Below, one piece after another: positions 57,639 to 64,000 of a stretch of DNA of 64,000 bases. The stretch lies in contig NZ_JYNO01000001.1 in assembly GCF_000934745.1 (NCBI RefSeq), positions 558,001-622,000 of the forward strand, in the 5' to 3' direction. The translations under genes and the position numbers were made by a program. Every line of letters begins with the position of its first letter. Positions within the stretch are counted from its first letter, which is position 1. This DNA comes from Desulfonatronum thioautotrophicum (GTDB taxonomy: Bacteria > Desulfobacterota > Desulfovibrionia > Desulfovibrionales > Desulfonatronaceae). Below the pieces are notes generated by a model. That model saw only the letters and a list, made by a program, of their open reading frames with translations, ran no database searches and was not told the origin of the DNA.

Positions 57639-60600
57639 GCATATGTCGATCCGTTCACAGCAAAGACCGTGCCGCGTTGCGGTACCGGACTGTGGTCTTC
57701 CGTGGGGCTCCTTTTTTGCGTTGTTGGACTCTTGTGTTGCTGGGGGTGCTCGGTTTTCTGGTGCTGGTCTGGCCCTGCGGGGCTCTGGCCCAGCTGTCCA
57801 TGGTTGCGGATGCTCCGGCCGGGAGCACTCTCACGGAGCCTGATGCCGATCCTGTGGAGCGTGGTGTGCGGATTGAGCGTGATCCGCACCCGGATATCCG
57901 GATTCAGCGCTTCGCTCCGGAACGATTCCCTGCACTACCGGAAGCGGTTCCCCAGGTGAATGATCTCCTGGCCGAGGCCTGGGACCGTTTTCGTTTCAAG
58001 GAGTATTCCGAGGCCCTGGTGCTGTTCAGCCAGGCTGAAGATTTGGCCAATGCCTCCCAGGCCAAGCGGGAAGCCCGCCTTGGACGGGCCTATGCCTTGG
58101 CTCAACTGACCGAATGGGACATGGCCCGGGAGCTGCTCGCATCTCTGCTGGATGCCGAATACCGGAGAGAGGAGGTCGGCCCGGCTCTGGCTTGGGTTCT
58201 TCTGGAGCTGGACCTGCCGGACCAGGCCGCGGCGGTTCTGGAGGGGTTGGAGCTCGACGCCGTTCCCATCCCTTCGCAGACCCGCGAGGCATTGCATGGC
58301 GCAATTGAGAGTCGTCTCGCCGCGGCCGGCCCCGACAAGGGGCCGGATGATGCCATGGCTTTGGAAGCCATTGGCCTGGCCTGGCAGGATTTGGATCAAT
58401 TCGCACCGGGCTCGGCTGCCTACCGCCGCGCAGCTGAGAAGCTGCTGGCCAAGGCACCGGATGACGCCGCCGTGCGCGAGCGGCTCGCGTGGGACGCGTT
58501 TCATGCAGGGTTGTATGCTGATGCGCTGGGGCATTTTACCGCCTTGCGTCGGTTGCGACCCGTTCGGGTCACCGAGCTGCAGGGGCATGCAACCGCCTTG
58601 CAGCATCTTGGGCGGGTCAGTGATGCCATCGCGCTCCTGGAGCAGTCCAGCCAGCTTGCTCAGCCCGTCATCCGTGCCCAACTGGCCGGATTGTACGCAG
58701 CCGAAGGCCGACGGGCCTATGAAGCCGGTGAGGACGCGCAGGCAGCCACCATGCTGATGGAATCCCTGCTGCTTGATCCCGCTGATGTTGGCCGCAGGGA
58801 GCTGCTGGCCTGGGTTTATCTGCGCCAGAACAAGCCGCGCGAGGCCGGCAATCTGTTCCAGGCACTGCGGGGCGATCGGCCTGACGACCCGGGCCTGCTC
58901 CTTGGCGAGGCATTGGCCTTGCGTGCCATGGGCCGCTCGGCAAAGGCATTGGCTCTGCTGGATCAGTATCCCATCCCGGCAGACGATCTGGTGACGCTTC
59001 GCCGGGAATTGATCGCGGAGGTGGCCCGGGAAGCCGTGGCGGCCGGTGACGATCACCGTGCCGAACAACTTTATCGCCGGTTGTTGACCGAACACCCTTC
59101 GCGCGAGGCTCTGCTCGGCCTGGCCTGGGCCGTGCTGCGTCAGGACCGCCCAGCTCAGGCCAGGGACATGTTTCTTGAACAACTGGCCAAGCGCCCAGAT
59201 GATTCCGAAGCACAGTCCGAGGCACTATATGGGGCGATTGCCGCTTGGCGGGCCCTGGACAGGCCGGATGCGGCCCTTGCGTTGCTGGAAGACCATGAGG
59301 AAGTTTTACCTGCGGACCTTGAAAATATCCGCCCAGAGCTGTTGTTGGAAAGCGCATTGCAACTGCGGGCACAGGGCCGGGATGAAGAGGCCATTGCCGC
59401 CCTGCGCCGCAGCCTGGTGCTGGAGCCGAACGCCCCCAAGGCCCAAGAACTGCTGGCATGGACCTTATTCGAAACGGGCCGCTTCGGCGATGCACATCGG
59501 CATTTTATGGAGCTTTTCCGCACCATGCCGACACCGGCCCGGGCATCCGTCGTGCTGCTCAGCCTCTCCGCTCTGGGGGATGCGGATGGTGCCGTGGCAT
59601 TTGCTTCCACCCTGGCCGATGCCGAGGATCAGGACCTGCGCATTGTGGCCGCGGAGTATTATCAGGGGATGGGGCGGCACATTCGCGCAGCCCAGGTCGA
59701 TACACGCCCGGAAACCGGCTACGCAGGGTGCGCGGATCCGGCTCTGGACAGCTTCGCTGTCTTTCGCTCCAGGAGCGGGGACCGGGGACTCACCCGGCTG
59801 GGGGTGATCGCCCTGCCCACCGAGCTGGTTATGCCCGAGTCCTCGGGCGGGGCATGGAATCTGTACCTGGAACCGCAACATCTTTTCACCGGCGATGCTC
59901 CCCACAGACCTTTTGCGGGGTCATTCTTCAATACCGTCCAGGATCCGGAGGTGCGCCCCGGTCGGTTGGAGACCTCGGCCCAGGTTTTGACGGCAGAGCT
60001 GCGGCATGTCTCAGATGGTCCGGTTCGTCGAACAGTGGCTGCCGGAGTGACACCCGTCGGAGGCACCATTGCTCCCCGTCCGACATTTCAGGTACGGTTT
60101 GAACGGGAAAACAGGTGGTTTATCGAGGGCCGGCAGCACTCCGTGACCGACACGTTCCTGTCCGCTTTGGGCCGAAGTGATCCCTACGGAGCTCGATCCT
60201 GGGGCCGTGTCCTGGAAAGCGGCCTGCGGGCGGGATGGACCATCCCCCTGGCAGCGGACTGGTGGGTGAATCTCGAGGCTGAATACGGATACCTTTGGGG
60301 CAAAAACGTTGCGGACAATTATCGTCTTGGCGGAGCCCTGGCTGTGGGCAGGACCAGAGAGATGGCGTTTGGAACCCTCTCCACGGGGCTGTTCGTCGCG
60401 GCGGATCACTACGCCCGGAACCAGAACCATCAGACCTTTGGCCATGGCGGGTATTTCAGTCCGGAGCATTTCATCATTGCCGGTCCGTTTCTCCGTGTAT
60501 CCACGCATCCAGCCGATTCAGATTTTTTCGCGGATGTCCGGCTTTCCCTGGGATACATGCACTATCAGGCCGCTTCGGCACCCCGATACCATAAGGTAGG

Positions 60601-60847
60601 TGAATTACCCAACGGCCTCTCCGATCCGGCCCGCCAGGAACTGTTCGGCAGCTTTCCCGGTCAGCGGGAATCGAGCCTGGCGGTCAATGTCGAAGCCGAG
60701 CTCTTCCATAAAGTAGCCGCTCGTTGGGATATTGGAGGATTCGGGGGCGTGAACAGCGGGTCGGATCATACCCAGTGGCATGTCGGCGTCGGGCTGCGCT
60801 TCGCGTTTCAGCCCAGAGGCGGTGCGTGCCGACTGCGGGGGCGCTAG
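57635..60847 (+). CDS. bcsC: Cellulose synthase outer-membrane export subunit BcsC
   Basis: A 1070-residue protein. After a signal (VLLGVLGFLVLVWPCGALAQ) come tetratricopeptide repeats (about residues 100-690), with typical units such as LLDPADVGRRELLAWVYLRQ. The C-terminal BCSC_C domain (about residues 700-1070) forms the outer-membrane channel, ending VGLRFAFQPRGGACRLRGR. It is somewhat shorter than E. coli BcsC, mostly in the repeat region. The bcsZ stop overlaps its ATG. No bcsG or bcsQ-type accessory gene follows; the next gene is on the other strand. Confidence 0.92.
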   Translation: MSICRSVHSKDRAALRYRTVVFRGAPFLRCWTLVLLGVLGFLVLVWPCGALAQLSMVADAPAGSTLTEPDADPVERGVRIERDPHPDIRIQRFAPERFPALPEAVPQVNDLLAEAWDRFRFKEYSEALVLFSQAEDLANASQAKREARLGRAYALAQLTEWDMARELLASLLDAEYRREEVGPALAWVLLELDLPDQAAAVLEGLELDAVPIPSQTREALHGAIESRLAAAGPDKGPDDAMALEAIGLAWQDLDQFAPGSAAYRRAAEKLLAKAPDDAAVRERLAWDAFHAGLYADALGHFTALRRLRPVRVTELQGHATALQHLGRVSDAIALLEQSSQLAQPVIRAQLAGLYAAEGRRAYEAGEDAQAATMLMESLLLDPADVGRRELLAWVYLRQNKPREAGNLFQALRGDRPDDPGLLLGEALALRAMGRSAKALALLDQYPIPADDLVTLRRELIAEVAREAVAAGDDHRAEQLYRRLLTEHPSREALLGLAWAVLRQDRPAQARDMFLEQLAKRPDDSEAQSEALYGAIAAWRALDRPDAALALLEDHEEVLPADLENIRPELLLESALQLRAQGRDEEAIAALRRSLVLEPNAPKAQELLAWTLFETGRFGDAHRHFMELFRTMPTPARASVVLLSLSALGDADGAVAFASTLADAEDQDLRIVAAEYYQGMGRHIRAAQVDTRPETGYAGCADPALDSFAVFRSRSGDRGLTRLGVIALPTELVMPESSGGAWNLYLEPQHLFTGDAPHRPFAGSFFNTVQDPEVRPGRLETSAQVLTAELRHVSDGPVRRTVAAGVTPVGGTIAPRPTFQVRFERENRWFIEGRQHSVTDTFLSALGRSDPYGARSWGRVLESGLRAGWTIPLAADWWVNLEAEYGYLWGKNVADNYRLGGALAVGRTREMAFGTLSTGLFVAADHYARNQNHQTFGHGGYFSPEHFIIAGPFLRVSTHPADSDFFADVRLSLGYMHYQAASAPRYHKVGELPNGLSDPARQELFGSFPGQRESSLAVNVEAELFHKVAARWDIGGFGGVNSGSDHTQWHVGVGLRFAFQPRGGACRLRGR

Positions 60848-60885
60848 CCGCCCGTTGCCCTGTCAAATGTTCTAGAATCTTGTCT

Positions 60886-61668
60886 TCACTCCATGGATTT
60901 GCGGCGGGTCCGCAGCCAATCCGGCAGCTTCTGCCAAGCCGTGCGCATCTCGGTGCTGATTTGCCGGGCTTGGGGTTCGTACCTGGAGAGCAGGTTCCAG
61001 AAGTGCGGGCCGTGGTTCATGATTCGGGTATGGCAGAGTTCGTGGAGCAGGACGTAGTGGACCCAGACCCTGGGCAGGAGCAGCAGCTTGCAGTTCAGGC
61101 TGATGCGTCCGTTGCCGGTGCAGCTTCCCCAGCGGGTGTGCTGATCCCGAATGGTCACCCGGGAAAAAGGCAAGTGCAGCTCCCGGGCCAACGTGCCAAG
61201 CCAATCCGGCAGTACGGTGTTCGCTTTGGAGCGAATCCAGGCTCGCAATGCCAACGTAGCATCAACGGGATGGTCGATCTGTCCGGTCACCTGGAGTTGA
61301 CCCTGGCCCATGATGGTCACCCGGGGAGCGCTGCATTTGGCATGCTGCGTCGTGGGATACGGCGTCGCATAGTGAATGACCCAGTGCTCGTTGATGGACG
61401 GAAGGGTGATAGATCGCGGCAAGGTAGTGGTTTCAGCCTCGCAAGCCGTGCGGCGCAGTTGATCGAACCGTTGCAGGTGGCGGGTAATCCAGCGCGACTT
61501 GGCTCGGATCAGTTTCTCCAGTTCCTCACGGGAGAGTACCGCGTTTTCCGGGAGGATTACGATCAGACCCTCGGCAGCCGTGATTCTGAGCCGGATTTTG
61601 CGGGAGCGGGCCGATGTCTGGATCCGGTAGGAGCAGGATTGCCCGTGGGACAGTGCAACACGTTCCAT
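60886..61668 (-). CDS. YgjP-type (DUF45) M48-like zinc metallopeptidase
   Basis: A 260-residue protein of the YgjP/DUF45 family. The metalloprotease motif is VLLHELCHTRIMNHGPHFW, with HExxH as HELCH (about residue 206) and a later His-x-F-W, preceded by RDQHTRWGSCTGNGRISLN, the WGSC signature of the family. I use ATG 61668, which follows AGGGGGA; the frame extends twelve codons to 61704. Function is unsettled; some members may act on DNA-protein crosslinks or as chaperone-like proteases. It is convergent with bcsC. Confidence 0.9.
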   Translation of the reverse strand: MERVALSHGQSCSYRIQTSARSRKIRLRITAAEGLIVILPENAVLSREELEKLIRAKSRWITRHLQRFDQLRRTACEAETTTLPRSITLPSINEHWVIHYATPYPTTQHAKCSAPRVTIMGQGQLQVTGQIDHPVDATLALRAWIRSKANTVLPDWLGTLARELHLPFSRVTIRDQHTRWGSCTGNGRISLNCKLLLLPRVWVHYVLLHELCHTRIMNHGPHFWNLLSRYEPQARQISTEMRTAWQKLPDWLRTRRKSME

Positions 61669-61900
61669 GCGTATCCCCCTACGCGACTGCGGCCCTGCTG
61701 TCATTGCTCATGGACACATTTTCCACCATTCCTTGCGGTCCAGCCCGTACTTGCTTCCGGGCTTGTTTCCGGGCTTGGCATACACTATCGCTTTTCGCCC
61801 TTGCTTCACTGCCCAAGTGTTCTTAATACTTGTGGACGCGTGCTTGTGTCGCGCGAATTGATTTCCCTTCCCGCCAATCGTCCATCCATAGTGAGGAACC

Positions 61901-63712
61901 ATGTCTGCACGTCGCGATGTGTTCTGGCTGGCCTGTCTATCTTTTTGTTTTCTCCTGCTGGCGCTCCCTGGCTCGGTTTTCGGAGCGGAACCGGTCTGGC
62001 GGCACGGCTTGGCCCTGCATCATGACCTGAAATATCCCCCTGATTTCACCCATTTCGAATACGTGAACCCAGACGCACCTAAGGGCGGAGAAATGCGCTT
62101 GGCCGGTATCGGCACCTTTGACAGCCTCAACCCGTTTATCCTGCGGGGCACACCGCCGTTGGGCATGGGAATGATTTTTGAGACCCTGACGGTACGGTCT
62201 CTGGATGAGCCGTTTTCCGAATACGGCCTGATCGCGGAAAGCATGCAGGTGCCGGACGATCATTCCTGGGTGGCCTTTACGTTGCGGGAGGAAGCCCGAT
62301 TTCATGACGGCTCGTCCATTGCCGTGGAAGATGTGATTTTCACCCTGAATGTGCTCCAGACCAAGGGGCATCCTTTTTACCGGGCCTACTACGCAAATGT
62401 TGTTTCCGCGGAAAAAATTGGTCCACGCCAGGTTCGTTTTTCCTTCGGCGGCTCGGTGAACCGGGAGCTGCCCCTGATAATCGGCCAAATGCCGGTGCTC
62501 TCCAAGGCTTTTTGGGAAGATCGTGATTTTGAGCGAACAACGCTGGACATTCCCCTGGGCAGCGGGCCGTATCGCATCACTCGCGTAGAGCCCGGCCGTT
62601 CCATCACCTATCAGCGGGTCAAGGACTACTGGGCCGCGGATTTGCCCGTGAATCGGGGACGGTTCAATTTTGACGTGATGCGCTACGACTACTACCGGGA
62701 CGTGAACGTGGCCCTGGAAGCATTCAAGGCCGGCGAATACGATTTCCGGCAGGAGAATGTGGCCCGGAACTGGGCCATGGGCTACGACGGCCCGGCCTTG
62801 CGCCAGGGGCGCATCATCATGGAGGAGATTCCCCATGAACTGCCCACGGGCATGCAGGGATTCGTTTTCAACACCCGTCGGCCGGCTTTTCGCGACCCCT
62901 TGGTCCGTGAAGCCCTGGCCGAGATTTTTGATTTTGAGTGGTCCAATACCAACCTTTTTCATGGAGCCTATACTCGGACCGCGAGCTATTTTTCCAATTC
63001 CGAGCTGGCTTCCGAAGGTCTGCCGTCCGAGGAGGAACTGGCCCTGCTGACACCCCATCGGGATATCCTGCCTGAACCGGTCTTTACCGGGGTATTTCAG
63101 CCCTCGGTCACCGACGGGTCCGGGAACATTCGCGGGAACATGCGTCTGGCTCTGGCACTGCTGGAGGAGGCCGGATGGGTCATTTCCGGGCGGGACCGGA
63201 GACTGCGGCATACGTCCAGCGGAGAGGCCCTGGAGTTCGAGATCTTGCTCAATGATCCCTCGTTTGAGCGCGTTTGCCTGCCGTACGCCCGCAATCTGGA
63301 CCGGTTGGGCATCTCCGCACGGGTGCGCACCGTTGACGCCACCCAGTACCAGAATCGGATGAATGACTTTGATTTTGACATGACCGTGGGACTCTTTCCC
63401 CAGTCCTTGTCCCCGGGGAATGAGCAGCGGGACTTCTGGACCTCCGCAGCCGCGGCTACACCCGGATCCCGGAATATTGCCGGCGTACGCGACCCGGTGG
63501 TGGACGAGCTTGTCGACCTGGTTATTGCCGCTCCGGATCGGGAGAGCCTGGTGACCCGGACCAGGGCTCTGGACCGGGTACTGCTTTGGGGCCACTATGT
63601 CGTCCCGCACTGGCACTCCCGCGTATTTCGGGTCGCCTACTGGGACAATTTCGCCCGGCCGGAGACCAATCCACGCTATGGGCTGGCCTTGGACGCCTGG
63701 TGGGTTAAATAG
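61901..63712 (+). CDS. ABC transporter substrate-binding protein, YejA-like (family 5)
   Basis: A 603-residue periplasmic solute-binding protein. The signal (WLACLSFCFLLLALPGSVFG) is followed by RHGLALHHDLKYPPDFTHFEYV and PKGGEMRLAGIGTFDSLNPF, typical of YejA-like binding proteins for oligopeptides or microcin C-like compounds. Length is normal. The permease gene (YejB-like) starts 47 bp downstream. The GAGGAACC before the ATG is a good ribosome site. Confidence 0.92.
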   Translation: MSARRDVFWLACLSFCFLLLALPGSVFGAEPVWRHGLALHHDLKYPPDFTHFEYVNPDAPKGGEMRLAGIGTFDSLNPFILRGTPPLGMGMIFETLTVRSLDEPFSEYGLIAESMQVPDDHSWVAFTLREEARFHDGSSIAVEDVIFTLNVLQTKGHPFYRAYYANVVSAEKIGPRQVRFSFGGSVNRELPLIIGQMPVLSKAFWEDRDFERTTLDIPLGSGPYRITRVEPGRSITYQRVKDYWAADLPVNRGRFNFDVMRYDYYRDVNVALEAFKAGEYDFRQENVARNWAMGYDGPALRQGRIIMEEIPHELPTGMQGFVFNTRRPAFRDPLVREALAEIFDFEWSNTNLFHGAYTRTASYFSNSELASEGLPSEEELALLTPHRDILPEPVFTGVFQPSVTDGSGNIRGNMRLALALLEEAGWVISGRDRRLRHTSSGEALEFEILLNDPSFERVCLPYARNLDRLGISARVRTVDATQYQNRMNDFDFDMTVGLFPQSLSPGNEQRDFWTSAAAATPGSRNIAGVRDPVVDELVDLVIAAPDRESLVTRTRALDRVLLWGHYVVPHWHSRVFRVAYWDNFARPETNPRYGLALDAWWVK

Positions 63713-63759
63713 CCGCTGCCTTTGTAAATGAAGCGTTTCTCCTTCGCCGGCCTCTCACC

Positions 63760-64000
63760 ATGACCGCCTATATCATACGCCGACTGTTGTTGATGGTGCC
63801 CACGCTGCTGGGCATCATGGTCCTGAATTTCATCATCATTCAGGCTGCTCCGGGCGGCCCGGTAGAGCGGGTTATTGCCGAGCTGCGCGGCCATGATGTG
63901 GCGGCCACGGCCCGGTTTGCCGGGATGGAACGGGGCGAGATGCAGGCCATGCACCTCTCGGACTCGGCCCAGTCCCGCTATCGCGGGGCCCAGGGCATCG
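63760..64000 (+). CDS. ABC transporter permease, YejB-like, truncated by window edge
   Basis: The first 80 codons of a binding-protein-dependent permease: MTAYIIRRLLLMVPTLLGIM and VLNFIIIQAAPGGPVERV, the usual start of DppB/YejB proteins with the first helix and a long periplasmic loop after it. It follows the YejA-like binding protein, so the pair is the start of a YejABEF-type peptide importer. The rest lies beyond the window. Confidence 0.88.
   Translation, partial: MTAYIIRRLLLMVPTLLGIMVLNFIIIQAAPGGPVERVIAELRGHDVAATARFAGMERGEMQAMHLSDSAQSRYRGAQGI

Noticed and set aside
57935-59182. A 415-codon minus-strand frame
   Set aside because: It is antisense to the TPR region of bcsC and has no motif or plausible start.
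1-64000. tRNA, rRNA, riboswitch or CRISPR array
   Set aside because: I looked for cloverleaf T-arm motifs, conserved rRNA stretches and regular repeat-spacer patterns and found none that I could support.

Overview
The window looks like a chromosomal stretch of an anaerobic, sulfur-cycle bacterium. A Desulfovibrionales-type deltaproteobacterium is my best guess, from gene content only: a sulfide:quinone-oxidoreductase-like gene beside an NrfD membrane complex, a lone Tat-exported molybdenum/tungsten enzyme, the order ispG-proS-xseA, and an arsenic island built on ACR3 and a thioredoxin-linked ArsC. No rRNA, tRNA or CRISPR array was seen.

Region 1 (1-6.3 kb, minus strand) is a decaying accessory island. 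It holds an ORF6N-domain gene, a remnant of a second ORF6N gene, an ImmA/IrrE metallopeptidase gene split by one in-frame TAA, a beta-class (type III-like) DNA methyltransferase gene split by a nested palindromic insertion, a RelE/ParE-type toxin-antitoxin pair, and an unidentified gene that runs off the left edge.

Region 2 (6.5-20.9 kb) is mixed. It has an exported acetylene-hydratase-like molybdopterin enzyme, an AAA/PD-(D/E)XK protein, selO, a methyltransferase and a hot-dog thioesterase. A minus-strand operon follows (CDF metal exporter, 63-aa hydrophobic protein, EamA transporter, pirin), then a short-chain dehydrogenase, and a metallophosphoesterase overlapping a Ser/Thr kinase.

Region 3 (20.9-27.5 kb, minus strand) is a housekeeping block, ispG-proS-xseA-M23 peptidase, with HicAB and HepT/MntA toxin-antitoxin pairs lodged in two of its intercistronic gaps.

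Region 4 (27.7-36.1 kb) is an arsenic island: promoter/operator, arsR, three thioredoxin-fold proteins and a CcdA-type membrane protein, a frameshifted GIY-YIG gene inside palindromic repeats, an ArsP-type permease, an opposed CCG-domain Fe-S protein, a duplicated and frameshifted arsR with its promoter, ACR3, a relic of another ArsR, and arsC. A FetAB-type ABC exporter and a 36-aa small protein follow.

Region 5 (38-44.5 kb) is the most interesting part: a Tat Fe-S protein, an NrfD quinone-interacting protein, an ethylbenzene-dehydrogenase-type haem lipoprotein, an SQR-like flavoprotein and a DUF1641 protein, with no molybdopterin catalytic subunit. It reads as a compact quinone-linked sulfur or electron-transfer module.

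Region 6 (44.6-61 kb) has an EipA-family protein, an EamA transporter, an aspartoacylase-like enzyme and a diguanylate cyclase. Next come a PAS-SpoIIE phosphatase, a STAS antagonist and an RsbW-like kinase that run directly into bcsA-bcsB-bcsZ-bcsC, suggesting cellulose production under combined partner-switching and c-di-GMP control. The window ends with a YgjP-type metalloprotease and the start of a YejAB-type peptide ABC importer.
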